64,000 bases of DNA from Tateyamaria omphalii (GTDB lineage: Bacteria; Pseudomonadota; Alphaproteobacteria; Rhodobacterales; Rhodobacteraceae): contig NZ_CP019312.1 in NCBI RefSeq assembly GCF_001969365.1, positions 1,984,001 through 2,048,000 of the forward strand, given 5' to 3'. This document shows, one piece after another, positions 35,291 to 45,401 of the stretch (position 1 is the stretch's first letter; each line of letters opens with the position of its first letter). The translations under genes and the position numbers were made by a program. A model generated the notes under the pieces. It was not told the DNA's origin. It was given only the letters and a program-made list of their open reading frames with translations, and made no database searches.

Positions 35291-37099
35291 TTAGTCCCCC
35301 CTCTCGGCGATGGCCTGCTTGAGCAGAGCGATGTCGATCTTTTGCCGCTCGACCTCGGCGGCCAGCGCTGCGACGTCTTCCCCCTTCTGCTTGGTCTGAT
35401 AGCGCTGCTCAAACGTGTCGGATCCGTCGGGTGCGGCAACCTGATCGGCAATCCCAAAGAAGCTGGCGATGACCGGTTTGCCGACCAGTTCCATAGTGAT
35501 CAACTCGGGCAGGTTCGCCTGCTCCAATTTGCCCAGGGGCCGTCCCGCATCGGGAAAACGGAAGCGAGGGCTGGCCTTGTTCAGAATACGGCTAAGCCCG
35601 GCTGGTTCGTTGAAGTTCAACGCAATCTCGCGGGCGAAGCCAGACAGGTTCTGCCCATTGGAGACAAGGCCCATGGCCGGTGCGATGTTGGCGAACCCCT
35701 CATTCAGCCCCGTAGACAGGCGTTGGAATGAAACATCCGGGACGTTTGGCTGTTCGACCAGATCGATTTCTTCCTCCGTGGCGGTGTTGTTGGAAGTTGT
35801 ACGCCCGACGGTGTCGTCAAAGGCGTCATCGAATATGCCGATGAAGCTGCCACAGCAGACAGTGTCCAAAGCCTCGCGCAGCAGGCCCCAAATCGACAAG
35901 CTGCCGAGCCAATAGGTGACCGCGGTCCAGCTCACGAGTATCTTACGTTCCGTGGTCCAGTTGCAGACGGACAAGATCCGGCAGTCTTGAGCCGTCACTC
36001 GCACAGTGGCAAGGGGAATGCGATCTTCACAGGCTGGTGCCGGGGCTGGCGGCAAAAGGGCGAGGCAGAAGCACTGCCTGATCGCATCAAGCCAGATTGC
36101 AAGCAGGGTCAGGAACGACTGGATCCAGGCATTGGCGTAGCCATCGGCATTCGCTGCATCGGGACAACGCAGTTGCGCAAGAATATCCAGCACCTCGCAA
36201 GACGTGTGTGGATAGCGCATAAAATAGTTGGTCAGGTTCTTCTGCAACCGGCAGCAAAAAGCGGTCAACTGCTGGCGCTGTGCAAAGGTCAGTTGCGTGG
36301 TTTGGCCCAGATCCACCATGGTCGGCACGGCGTCCAACAGCAGGTCAAAGCAGCATTCCAGCTGCTTCATCAGGTCGGAATCATCATCAAACAACCCCAC
36401 CCGGCGGTCATCATTGGGGCTGTCAGGTTCCTCCTCCGGCTTGCGGTAAACGCAGAACCGAAATCCCTCGCAAATCACTGTGGGTTCGCACGTGTCGGGC
36501 GCGGTACGTGGCTTGGGCGTCGGTGTGTGCAGCGGCGTCTCGCAGCAGGCCTCGCATTCGCAGCTTCCGCCACAAACGCAGGTCGATCCGCCCGCGCCAC
36601 AGGACGAACAGGTGCCGCTCCGCAGAGGCAGCACCCCGCGCGTCGGCTTTTCGTCATACTTGATCGCGAGAACCCATTCTTCTTCAAGATCCTCGCAAGT
36701 GGATCCGGGCATCCGGCGGGGCGGGTCACAGTCATGCGACCTACGCTCTGCCATCTTGCATTTTCGGATCAGATCACAAATCGGCACGCTGGTATCGTCG
36801 CAGACGATGATTTCGTCACCGCACGGGCTGATCGCATGCCCCACCGTGACTTTCACCGCCCCGCAGGGATCGCATAACACCTTGAGCCCGCCAACTACTC
36901 CGGTACCGTGCACCGATAGGTTATGGGTACGAAAGCGCGCCCGAATGTAGTGGTCGAGGCGGTTTAGGTCCTCCTCGGTCAAAAGCTGTCCGGCGAAAAA
37001 ACGCGGGCGGCAAAGGCATTCCAACCCGCCGCAGGTCGGGCAGCGGCAATCGGATGTGCCGGACCCGCAGGCCGATATGGTGCGAGAAACAACGGTCAT
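35291..37099 (-). CDS. Cysteine-rich eCIS protein with the shared fibre/adaptor N-terminal domain
   Basis: A 602-residue protein holding about 38 cysteines. The shared domain is at about 33-115 ([38 protein letters not shown]). A cysteine-packed loop ([17 protein letters not shown]) follows near residue 170. The middle is helical with hydrophobic parts (about 320-410), and the C-terminus ends in a coiled coil ([20 protein letters not shown]) that could trimerise. No known family is recognised. AAGGAGG precedes the ATG at 37099, which overlaps the upstream stop by four bases. Probably a structural linker or metal-binding adaptor of the tail fibre. Confidence 0.6.
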   Translation of the reverse strand: MTVVSRTISACGSGTSDCRCPTCGGLECLCRPRFFAGQLLTEEDLNRLDHYIRARFRTHNLSVHGTGVVGGLKVLCDPCGAVKVTVGHAISPCGDEIIVCDDTSVPICDLIRKCKMAERRSHDCDPPRRMPGSTCEDLEEEWVLAIKYDEKPTRGVLPLRSGTCSSCGAGGSTCVCGGSCECEACCETPLHTPTPKPRTAPDTCEPTVICEGFRFCVYRKPEEEPDSPNDDRRVGLFDDDSDLMKQLECCFDLLLDAVPTMVDLGQTTQLTFAQRQQLTAFCCRLQKNLTNYFMRYPHTSCEVLDILAQLRCPDAANADGYANAWIQSFLTLLAIWLDAIRQCFCLALLPPAPAPACEDRIPLATVRVTAQDCRILSVCNWTTERKILVSWTAVTYWLGSLSIWGLLREALDTVCCGSFIGIFDDAFDDTVGRTTSNNTATEEEIDLVEQPNVPDVSFQRLSTGLNEGFANIAPAMGLVSNGQNLSGFAREIALNFNEPAGLSRILNKASPRFRFPDAGRPLGKLEQANLPELITMELVGKPVIASFFGIADQVAAPDGSDTFEQRYQTKQKGEDVAALAAEVERQKIDIALLKQAIAERGD

Positions 37100-40014
37100 G
37101 ACGTGCCTCCTTGGCGGAACGTGATAAGGGGCGAAAGCTGGTTGATGAGCGCAGCGCTTACCCCGGGGACCGCGGCGAGTTCGGCCAAGCCATCAAACGG
37201 GCGCGCCTCGATGATGCGGTTGGCGGTGCTTGGTCCGACCCCCGGCAGGTTGGTCAGTTCATCAACGGACGCGGTGTTCACGTTGACGGGCAGGTTGCTA
37301 TTGTCCTGAAGCGCCAAAGGTTCGGCCCTGGGTGGCTGATTGAAGTAAAACGCGCTTTCAAAGACGCTGCCCGCCCGGCCATTCCCGCTTAGGCGATCTG
37401 GCAGAAAGGGCGCTACGTGTTCGGCGTCGATGGGCAGCCGCTCCACATCAATCAAGGCGTTCCCGTCAAAGCGGATTTCGAACTGATAAGCGGGCACGCC
37501 TGCATTAGGTACGGGCACAGAACCGCCGTTCAGCCACTGCCGATAGAACAGCGCCTGTAGCCCGGGAGTGGTGATGTTGACCGTGGGCAGGATCACGAGC
37601 CCGTTTTCCAAGGCACCGCTGGCAACTGAATCCTCGTCCATGGGGATCAGCCGATCCACCCGTTCGATGAGGCAGGTACCTGCCTCTGAATTATCGGGCG
37701 ACAGCCTAAGCTCTGCCGGCATGGCGATGGCGGGCACGTCCGCGACCAGCCCATAGTCCGGCGCGTCCACGGGTGACAGTGAATCCGCCAAAAGCCGGAC
37801 ACGTACCTGAACCAGCCGCAGCGCGTAACGCAGGATCTGCTCTGACTGTCCAGACTCTCGGATCGCTCGGGGTATTGATGCGAAATAGTGGCTTTGCCGG
37901 GTAAAGGCGATGGCAAAGCCGGGCACCTGCACGGGTTCATTGTTGCCGTTAAAATCGATGGCGATGCGTGGAAAGCTTTCCACATCGTAAAGGCCGAGAT
38001 GATCCCAACTGATACCGCAGATGCGCGTAACCTCTTGCATTTCACCTGGCGGCCCTGCAGGGCCTTGGGGGCCAGCAGGCCCTTGAATGCCTTGCGGCCC
38101 TGGTGGCCCGACCTCTCCCTGAAGGCCTTGCGCGCCAGGCTCTCCCGGCTCGCCCTGCTCGCCCTGTTCCCCGGCGGGTCCGGCTGGGCCAGTGGGTCCA
38201 GGTGGCCCTTGCTCTCCCTCGCCCCCTGCCCCGCCGCCATGGCAACAGTTTTCCAGCACGCAACGCAAAGCCTCGGCAATCGCCTGTGTCGACGGCAGAC
38301 GCAGGCGCCCAAGTCTATTGTCGATTTGAACCGTACCGTCGGCAGGATCCGTAACAGGGTCAGGCATATCCAGGATGCGATCCCCGGGCCGGTAGCCGCG
38401 GATCGTCGCCAAGACCAGGCAATCGCTCCCTTCGCAATCGGGGCAACTGTCGGCATCCAGTAATCCGGCGCAATCGGTCTCCGTGATCTCAAGCACGGCA
38501 ATTCCGCCGACACCCGCGTCATCATCCGGGCCACGATAGCTGACCCACAGCCGGGTGCCCGTCTCGGACAGGGCAAGCGCAGTGGCTCGGTCCCCCACAG
38601 GCACAGGCAGGCCGGGTGTAACAGCATCGCCCTGTCGCATCCGGTTGATGTTGACGCTCTGCACAAAGCTGTCATCGCCGTCGCGCACCAGGACATAGGC
38701 CCAAAGACCGCCGCCGGTGACGACGATATCTGCCGGGGCGTGGTCCAGCGCGACGGTTGCCGCTATCACGCCACCCGCGGCTGGATCAAGAAGGTGCATC
38801 TCACCCGCGGCGCGGTCCGCAATCGCCAAAAGGTCGGGACCCGTGCTTGTCACCAGCGCAAGCGCATCGGCGGCCCCGTTGGCCATGGTAATCGTATCCA
38901 CGGTCGGCCCGGCAGAGTTCAGATCAACCATGTGCAATCTGGGCGTACCCACCTCGGCCGTGACGAGCGTGTGACCATCACCAAGGATCAAAGGTTGGGC
39001 AAAGTCCTGCCCTGCAGCCAGGTCGCCCAAATCATCAGGTGCGCCGGTAACCGTGGCGTCCCACAAGCGCATTCCGCCCCCGCTTTCAAGCAAGGCCAGC
39101 AAACGGCCATCCGGTAGATCCGTCAGGTAGACACCTGCGCCCTGGCTTCCTGCGACAGGCTCGCTGCGATCCGGACCGGCGCCCAGGCCGGCACCCGCCA
39201 AGTCGAAGACCAAAAGCGTGGCATCCCCCGCAGCCACACCGCCTGCATTGGCAGCGACGACATATAGCGCGTCGCCAGAAGCACTTGGCAACAACGCCAA
39301 GCCTTCGCGCCCCAGTGAGAAGACCGCTTCGATGGAAAGGGTCGCAGTGTCGACCTGATAGATCGCACTGGTGGGACCCTCGGTCATCGCGAACAGACGA
39401 CCAGAGGCATCATGCAGGGCGATGGCGCGCGGGGCGTCGATGCCCACGGTCGCCACCCAGTCGAGGCCCGGTGACATAAGCGGCGTGTCGACGATCTCCG
39501 GGTTTACCGTGAGGTCAATACAGTAGCTTTCCAGAATGCGGTTTGGGGCGCAACGGCTGTCGTCACAACCACATTCATCATATATAACAGGCACTTCTTC
39601 GGTCGGGCATTCGGTGTAGCTGATGCACAGCTGCAAATCCCAGGTGCGATCAGCCGGGGTATCTGGATCCTCAAACTCCTGTAGGAGTTCCTGCATGGCC
39701 GGGAAGGCTTGCAGGTCGATCACCTCTTCGGTGACAACTAGAATATCCTGGCCACAGCAATCTACGGCGCTGCCCGGCTCCAGGATCACATAGCGATCCT
39801 CGCAAGGTGGTTCGTGGGCGCGGATGTTTAAGCCGCAGACGATACCGGTGCCGTGCAGGCGCTGGTGATGAATACGCAATTTTTCCCGGAAATATGTCTG
39901 CTCATCGGTGAAATCACGCTCCACCATGAGCTTACCGGTGAAATAGTTGTTCCGTGTATACGCCTCTGCCTCGCAAGCGACACAGGTACAGTCCCGATCA
40001 TGAACGCCCATCAT
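37096..40014 (-). CDS. Large eCIS protein: shared N-domain, propeller, collagen-like repeats and C-terminal helix-hairpin-helix
   Basis: A 972-residue protein of striking build. The shared N-terminal domain is at about 21-110 ([31 protein letters not shown]). A beta-propeller-like region (about 185-525) follows. Then, coded at about 38043-38232, comes a collagen-like Gly-X-Y run ([19 protein letters not shown] onwards). A beta domain comes next, and the last 60 residues form a ComEA-type helix-hairpin-helix ([29 protein letters not shown]). It is probably a tail fibre or surface-bound adhesin; the HhH, normally a DNA-binding unit, has no known role in fibres. Confidence 0.65.
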   Translation of the reverse strand: MMGVHDRDCTCVACEAEAYTRNNYFTGKLMVERDFTDEQTYFREKLRIHHQRLHGTGIVCGLNIRAHEPPCEDRYVILEPGSAVDCCGQDILVVTEEVIDLQAFPAMQELLQEFEDPDTPADRTWDLQLCISYTECPTEEVPVIYDECGCDDSRCAPNRILESYCIDLTVNPEIVDTPLMSPGLDWVATVGIDAPRAIALHDASGRLFAMTEGPTSAIYQVDTATLSIEAVFSLGREGLALLPSASGDALYVVAANAGGVAAGDATLLVFDLAGAGLGAGPDRSEPVAGSQGAGVYLTDLPDGRLLALLESGGGMRLWDATVTGAPDDLGDLAAGQDFAQPLILGDGHTLVTAEVGTPRLHMVDLNSAGPTVDTITMANGAADALALVTSTGPDLLAIADRAAGEMHLLDPAAGGVIAATVALDHAPADIVVTGGGLWAYVLVRDGDDSFVQSVNINRMRQGDAVTPGLPVPVGDRATALALSETGTRLWVSYRGPDDDAGVGGIAVLEITETDCAGLLDADSCPDCEGSDCLVLATIRGYRPGDRILDMPDPVTDPADGTVQIDNRLGRLRLPSTQAIAEALRCVLENCCHGGGAGGEGEQGPPGPTGPAGPAGEQGEQGEPGEPGAQGLQGEVGPPGPQGIQGPAGPQGPAGPPGEMQEVTRICGISWDHLGLYDVESFPRIAIDFNGNNEPVQVPGFAIAFTRQSHYFASIPRAIRESGQSEQILRYALRLVQVRVRLLADSLSPVDAPDYGLVADVPAIAMPAELRLSPDNSEAGTCLIERVDRLIPMDEDSVASGALENGLVILPTVNITTPGLQALFYRQWLNGGSVPVPNAGVPAYQFEIRFDGNALIDVERLPIDAEHVAPFLPDRLSGNGRAGSVFESAFYFNQPPRAEPLALQDNSNLPVNVNTASVDELTNLPGVGPSTANRIIEARPFDGLAELAAVPGVSAALINQLSPLITFRQGGTS

Positions 40015-40041
40015 AGAGCTCCTTTCTTCGGTTGCGCATCG

Positions 40042-42216
40042 CTACAGCACGCCCGATCCGATCCGCCCGCGTTTGCCAACGCGTGGCGGTGTGGACCGTC
40101 CGTCCGCGGATGGCAGCACGGTGGCCCGGCCAAGCCGGTCCTTTCCAAGTTCAATCTGTTGCGGGTAGCAGCCGATTACGGCGTCAAAGCCGATCATTGC
40201 CTGCACGCCGATGCGAAAGCGCGGCGCGACCCATTCAATCTGTGGCAGGCTGTGTGCCGGACTTTCCGCCCGCACCAGCCGTTCAATCATCCGCCGCTGG
40301 CCCGGCAGCCGCCCAATCCAAGCGGGCAGAAACACCGAGAAGCGATGCGCATAGACATGAAACGGGTCCCTGTTAGGATCGGGCACCGTATTCAACTGGG
40401 TCACTCCCAGTTGCGCCCCGTTTTCCAGCCCGGAGACATTGCCCGACAGGCGGCTGCGATTCACGATCCGCTCTCCCCAAAGCTTGGCATCATTGCCCAG
40501 CCGCCCGATTCCGACGAACAACCAGCGGCGCAACGAAAAGTGTTCCAGGATCAGTTCCGGTGGCGCCCAAGGATGCGGCATTTTGGTGGTGCAAGGCCCG
40601 CAGCGGGGCACGTGCGTAGGGCACCCTTGCTGATCGAGCCCGAGGTAGAGGTAAAGTGTCTCGCGCAACCCCCTCTTCGTGCCGCGTAGCGGGAACAACT
40701 TGCCGATCGACTTCAGGATATGGCGTCGCCTTGCAAGTGGCAGTTGCCGGTCCAGCGTCACACCGACCCAACCGGCCAGCCATGACAGAAAGTCGCGCCG
40801 GCCCGGTTCGGCGGGCGCTGAAAGCGGGTCGTAAAAATCCGCACCACCGTCTATGTTTTTTTCAATGCTGCGCAGCCCCCGGTCGAAATTGGCCAGGAAC
40901 CTGTCAGTGAAATCTGCGGCAAGCGGTTCTTCCCCAAATACCGCGGGCAGATAGCGGCGCAGTGAAATGCGCGGGAAATCAATCTCGACCGCCCGCACTT
41001 CGGGCGTGACCTCTCCATCGCCGGAGAGATCGAGACGCAGCCAAAGAAAGCGCCCCGGCTCGGACCGGATCAGCGCGTCCCACTCCCCTTTTGCAACGGA
41101 TCCCGCCATGGCAGGTGGCGTGGCGGCCCACGCGTCGGGCGGAAGCGCAGCAATGTCCGCCTGAGATTTCGCCACCTCGGCGGTATATGTCAAAACCCGC
41201 ACCGATGTGCCCGGTGGCGTGACGAGCGTCAAAAGCACGCGGTCCCAATGGCAACGGTAAAGCCGGCTGTCCAATGGGTCCGACAGATATTGTCCGGTTC
41301 TTTCAAAGACGGCCCCGAAGTTACCCGCGCTTGCAGACAACTTCGCTCCGGTCAAATCAAACAGCCCTTCGGCCCCGTGACACCAACCGGTGAGGTTCAG
41401 AACACCAATAGGTGCGGGACCCGCGGCCCGCGCGGCAAATGCATCCCGAACCAGATCCGGACGCGCAACTGTGGTTGTAAGTGTCCCAGTACCCCATTCA
41501 ATGACCCTGACCCCGTCCACGCCATCGGTTGTGACATAAAGCGCGCCGCGCCGGTCAAAGGTAACGCCGCGCACGGCACCAAGCCCCTCCTTCACGCCGA
41601 CCCATTGCCCTTGCGGGCTAATGAAATGCACAGCCCCATTGGCCGGATCAGCGACGGCGATCCGCCCCTTCATGGCGGCGATGTCCACCGGCTGCCAAGG
41701 GTTCGAAGCGATCTCTACCGGTGGGGTCCAATGGGCGCGCAGGGCATAACCGAACTGACTGAAGACCGAGACGCGGCGATGCCCGGCATCCGCCACCAGC
41801 AGCATTTCCCCGCAAGTGGCCATTGCGTCTGGCGCCGAAAACTGGCGTGCACCCTCGCCCAAACCGCCGGTATGCGGGATGGTGTTGAACCGGCAGGTGC
41901 AACCGTCAAAGCGTTTGATCACGCCAGATGCAACATCGAGCAGCAACAACCCACCATCCGCAGCCCGCGCGACATTTCGAGGCAAGACCAGACCGCCGAA
42001 ACTGCCGTCGCTCGCGTCAAAGCCGGGCGCGGCGTCGGGGTGCAAGGCCAGACGCAAGACCGCGCCATCGGCGCGCTCATCGTTACGCGGAACGCCGATG
42101 AGCGCGTGAACGAGGCTTTGCACTCGCCACCCGGCTCGGTGGTCCAGCCGCAACCGCCGCGGATCATGGGGCGGTGCGGGGACCGCGGGTAAGAACTTTG
42201 CGTGGCTGGCCATCAT
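40042..42216 (-). CDS. Baseplate/tail protein I-like protein fused to a beta-propeller
   Basis: A 724-residue protein. Residues 1-300 form NHL-type propeller repeats (LVLPRNVARAADGGLLLLDV; VRGVTFDRRGALYVTTDGVD). The middle and C-terminal part match the phage tail protein domain TIGR02242: RRYLPAVFGEEPLAADFTDR, FLANFDRGLRSIEKNIDGGA, DFLSWLAGWVGVTLD, and GTKRGLRETLYLYLGL. Such proteins link the gpJ baseplate wedge to the fibre. The start overlaps the stop of the gpJ-like gene. Role in the wedge is inferred from position after gpJ and before the fibres. Confidence 0.75.
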   Translation of the reverse strand: MMASHAKFLPAVPAPPHDPRRLRLDHRAGWRVQSLVHALIGVPRNDERADGAVLRLALHPDAAPGFDASDGSFGGLVLPRNVARAADGGLLLLDVASGVIKRFDGCTCRFNTIPHTGGLGEGARQFSAPDAMATCGEMLLVADAGHRRVSVFSQFGYALRAHWTPPVEIASNPWQPVDIAAMKGRIAVADPANGAVHFISPQGQWVGVKEGLGAVRGVTFDRRGALYVTTDGVDGVRVIEWGTGTLTTTVARPDLVRDAFAARAAGPAPIGVLNLTGWCHGAEGLFDLTGAKLSASAGNFGAVFERTGQYLSDPLDSRLYRCHWDRVLLTLVTPPGTSVRVLTYTAEVAKSQADIAALPPDAWAATPPAMAGSVAKGEWDALIRSEPGRFLWLRLDLSGDGEVTPEVRAVEIDFPRISLRRYLPAVFGEEPLAADFTDRFLANFDRGLRSIEKNIDGGADFYDPLSAPAEPGRRDFLSWLAGWVGVTLDRQLPLARRRHILKSIGKLFPLRGTKRGLRETLYLYLGLDQQGCPTHVPRCGPCTTKMPHPWAPPELILEHFSLRRWLFVGIGRLGNDAKLWGERIVNRSRLSGNVSGLENGAQLGVTQLNTVPDPNRDPFHVYAHRFSVFLPAWIGRLPGQRRMIERLVRAESPAHSLPQIEWVAPRFRIGVQAMIGFDAVIGCYPQQIELGKDRLGRATVLPSADGRSTPPRVGKRGRIGSGVL

Positions 42217-44207
42217 CGCCCTGCCTCCGCCGCGTCATCGTCATAGCGCACATCAATCTGGTGCGCGCCGCTGACCAGCAAGACCCCGGGGGGCACAGGC
42301 ACGTCTTGACAGGCGCCAAAATCATCCTTGTCCAGACGCAGTTCCAGACTGTGGATGCGCTTAACCCCGACAGTGAGCAAACGGCGATAGAGCAGCGAAT
42401 AGTAGATGTCGCCGCCAAAGGGCCAGCCACCGCCACTCTGCGCCGGGTCGTCTTCGGGCAAGGTGGGATCGCTGCCTTCCCCGCCCTTGCGCGCATCAAA
42501 ATACAGGGCGAGGCTGTCGAGAGCTTGTTCCTTGACCTCGGCGAGATCAGCATTGTCTTCGACGATAATCTCCGCAGTGACGGTCACCTCTTGGTAAACC
42601 GGACCGGTAACGTAAAGCTCCGTCGTCAGCAGGCGCCGTTCGTTCAGGATCGCGCATACGGCGTTCAAGGTGCCCTCGGTTGGCATCGGAGCGGGCTCAT
42701 CCACATCGGGAACGATCACGATTGTCACGACGCCAGGTACGTCAATGCCGGGATAGTCCGGGTGAAAAAGCGGCAAGGCGCGCGCCCGGATCACATTCGC
42801 CGCACGTAGGGAGAGCTGCTCAAAGTCATCCGCCGCCACCGCGCGTTCGCGGCTTTTGAGCGTGGAGGGCGCACGCTCCATCGCTGCTTGCAAGGTTTCT
42901 TCGTCCGTGCCGCCGGCCGCCGCGAAAAGATTGCCAATCCCATCCTCGTCCAGCCCCTCAATCGCGCTTTGAAGCGCATTGATCTGGCCGGGCGCCACAT
43001 TGCCGCGCGCACCGCCGCCCACCTGATAGCTGAGCGCGCGAATGTTGCGGGGCGTGCGGGGGTTTCCGACCGGTATGCGGCCGCTCCGACCATTGCCAAA
43101 GCGGACTTCGCCAGTTGCGCGGTTCAGCACATAATGCGGGTCATTCGGGCCAGAACCTGCGAAATCGGGGACCTCTTGCCAGTCTACATACTCGCGCCCC
43201 TCATTTACCTGGATGACTTGCGAATTCGGCAGAACCGGCGCATCAGCGAGGGAAAAGACCTGGTTGGTTTCACCATTGCTCCCGCCAAGGCTTTCAAACT
43301 CCAGCGTTTCAGCTTGCGTGACGCGGCCCGTATTGGTGCGGATGGCGCGCAGATGCGGGGTCTTTTGATAATCGTTGCGAACGACCTTGGCGCGCAGCCA
43401 GTGCATTGGCGTCGCGACCCGGCCAAGGGCCTGCGGCTGCGACAGTCCTTGTGCCGGCCCCTTCAGCGAGACCTGGCCGGTGCGGGTCAGCGCCTGAGTG
43501 TCGTCTTTCAACAGCGTTACCGCACGCCACTCGCGGCCATCCCAGATTTCCCAGTTCAGGCGGCTGCGCTCAAACGCGCCGGAGCCGCCACAGCGTAGGA
43601 CGGGCACACCGCTTTCGGCGTTATCAGCCCACACCGTCAGATCAAAACTTTGATCGGGAAGCTGTTCGGAAAAGCCAATATAGAACGCAGTGTCAGGGCC
43701 AAAGGCGGTGCCGAAAGGGGAAAAACCAGTAGTGCCATCAGCGGCGTTCGCTTCGCTCAGATCACGAAAGACGAAGCCATCAAAGCTTTGCACGGCCTCA
43801 AGCTGCGCCCGAATGACGACAAGGGCGCGGTCCAATTCAAACAGGATCGGGCCGTCGGCGTCGGGTTCCTCTGTCGCAAGTTGAGTCAATGCCGGGACGA
43901 TGGTGGTCGGTTGGCCAAAGCCGGGATCGACTGGAAATGTCACCAGCGACGTGGACGGGCGGGCCGGATCCAGCTCTATCCCCACAAGCTCTAAAAACTT
44001 CAGGTAGTTAAGCAGTGGCACCTGCCCCATGCGAAAGATTTGCATCTCAGACAGCCAGGCGAACAGTTCCACCATGGCCATGCCAGGATCACTTTCGTTG
44101 AGATCGGTCCACTCATCGGTGTAGCGCGGCACACGGGCGCGGACTTCTTCTACGATGTCGGCATAGGTGCGATCATCGATGACCGGAAGGTTGTCACTCA
44201 AGGGCAT
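42213..44207 (-). CDS. Baseplate J/gp47-like wedge protein (Afp11-like)
   Basis: A 664-residue protein of the large Afp11 class: IVEEVRARVPRYTDEWTDLN, SDPGMAMVELFAWLSEMQIF, then KSRERAVAADDFEQLSLRAA and VVTIVIVPDVDEPAPMPTEG, which mark the baseplate J fold. It forms the wedge that connects hub, sheath and fibres. The ATG at 44207 follows AAGGAGG, which lies inside the end of the gp25 gene, so translation is probably coupled. Confidence 0.87.
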   Translation of the reverse strand: MPLSDNLPVIDDRTYADIVEEVRARVPRYTDEWTDLNESDPGMAMVELFAWLSEMQIFRMGQVPLLNYLKFLELVGIELDPARPSTSLVTFPVDPGFGQPTTIVPALTQLATEEPDADGPILFELDRALVVIRAQLEAVQSFDGFVFRDLSEANAADGTTGFSPFGTAFGPDTAFYIGFSEQLPDQSFDLTVWADNAESGVPVLRCGGSGAFERSRLNWEIWDGREWRAVTLLKDDTQALTRTGQVSLKGPAQGLSQPQALGRVATPMHWLRAKVVRNDYQKTPHLRAIRTNTGRVTQAETLEFESLGGSNGETNQVFSLADAPVLPNSQVIQVNEGREYVDWQEVPDFAGSGPNDPHYVLNRATGEVRFGNGRSGRIPVGNPRTPRNIRALSYQVGGGARGNVAPGQINALQSAIEGLDEDGIGNLFAAAGGTDEETLQAAMERAPSTLKSRERAVAADDFEQLSLRAANVIRARALPLFHPDYPGIDVPGVVTIVIVPDVDEPAPMPTEGTLNAVCAILNERRLLTTELYVTGPVYQEVTVTAEIIVEDNADLAEVKEQALDSLALYFDARKGGEGSDPTLPEDDPAQSGGGWPFGGDIYYSLLYRRLLTVGVKRIHSLELRLDKDDFGACQDVPVPPGVLLVSGAHQIDVRYDDDAAEAGR

Positions 44208-44211
44208 CGCG

Positions 44212-44613
44212 TCAGCCTCCTTCCTCGATGAAATACGGGTAGACGAGGTTGCCGAAGACGTTGTTGTTGATGATCCGGTAATCCACACGGATCAGCAGCA
44301 GGTTCGGCGTCTCGCCAGAGGGTTCGGCAGAGACATTCAACACATCAATGCGCGGTTCATAGGTGACAAGCGCCTGACGGATGCTGTCGATAATGATGGT
44401 GATTGTCGCGGGATTGGCCGGCTCAAACACCCGATCATGTATGCCACAGCCAAAGTCAGGCAGCATGACCCGCTCACCCCTTGCAGTCGACAGGATCAGA
44501 TAGATGGACTCTTCAATCCGCTGCTCATGACGTGCAGTCGCAATGGCGCCCGAGGGCGTGACTTGCAGCGGAAACTTCCATCCCGTGCCCAGATATCCAC
44601 GTGGTTCAGGCAT
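44212..44613 (-). CDS. gp25-like baseplate protein (Afp9-like)
   Basis: A 133-residue protein with the GPW/gp25 signature: GTGWKFPLQV, EQRIEESIYLILSTARGERV, MLPDFGCGIHDRVFEP, ending in the EPR strand (YEPRIDVLNVSA). gp25 nucleates sheath polymerisation on the baseplate in T4, T6SS and eCIS. It overlaps the stop of the 262-residue protein by one base. Confidence 0.92.
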   Translation of the reverse strand: MPEPRGYLGTGWKFPLQVTPSGAIATARHEQRIEESIYLILSTARGERVMLPDFGCGIHDRVFEPANPATITIIIDSIRQALVTYEPRIDVLNVSAEPSGETPNLLLIRVDYRIINNNVFGNLVYPYFIEEGG

Positions 44614-45401
44614 CAGTCGCAGCCCCCCAATGCGTCGGCGATCAGGTTCAGGGCGGCGGAAAACTCTTCCAGCGACGCGATGGTGCTTTCCATCGCCTCC
44701 AGACTTTCGGGTGGCCCGATACTGGGAATTTCGATGCTGGCGCCATCGCCGAACTGCTCGATCAGCGGAGCCAACAATTCCAGAATGACCACAATGGGTT
44801 CAAAGGCGGTCATTGCGGATTCCGCGGCGCATTGCGCGTTTTCCTGGGCGCATTCGAGCGCGGCTGTCAGCTGCGCGTTGCCGTCAGCCCTTTCCAGCTG
44901 GATCGACAGGCCGTTCATCAGTTCAAAGATGCGGCGCAGCTGGTCGATCATGCAATTCAGAAGACTGATCACGAGGCAGATCACATCCTTGATGAACAAG
45001 GGCGGTCCAAGCCCGCCAATCGCGGCGACGCATTCAAGGACCGGTTCGGTCGCTTTGACGAAATCGGCAATGGCCTTGGCCGGCGGAAACGGAAGACCCT
45101 TGATCACGTCAATCAGCGGACCAATCAGCCCCAGCACGGCGAAGATACATTTCAACTGACCGACCAGCGGCCCCAACTGCAACAAGAGCGAGAAGTTGAC
45201 CGCGCAATTGTCGGGGATCTGCTTGGTCACATCGGTCACAGCCGAAAGGCTGCCACCCAAAGGCAAGGTGATCGAGCCTGTCGCGGGCTTGGGCAGCGAG
45301 ATATCCGCGCAAATCGGCTGCGCCAAAAGGGCTGCAATCTCGTCCGGCAGTTCGATGGGGACGTTAAAGCCGCTGTCTTCCGAGAAACTTGCATCCACCA
45401 T
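44613..45401 (-). CDS. 262-residue eCIS protein of unknown function
   Basis: A protein of alternating hydrophobic helices (LLLQLGPLVGQLKCIFAVLG; FIKDVICLVISLLNCMIDQL) and polar linkers, with eight or so cysteines and no signal peptide. It sits between the OB spike (Afp8-like) and gp25, where canonical Afp has nothing; Afp10, the PAAR tip, would come after gp25 and is missing here. It could plug the hub or tip, or be a chaperone for hydrophobic cargo. No family is recognised. Confidence 0.65.
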   Translation of the reverse strand: MVDASFSEDSGFNVPIELPDEIAALLAQPICADISLPKPATGSITLPLGGSLSAVTDVTKQIPDNCAVNFSLLLQLGPLVGQLKCIFAVLGLIGPLIDVIKGLPFPPAKAIADFVKATEPVLECVAAIGGLGPPLFIKDVICLVISLLNCMIDQLRRIFELMNGLSIQLERADGNAQLTAALECAQENAQCAAESAMTAFEPIVVILELLAPLIEQFGDGASIEIPSIGPPESLEAMESTIASLEEFSAALNLIADALGGCD

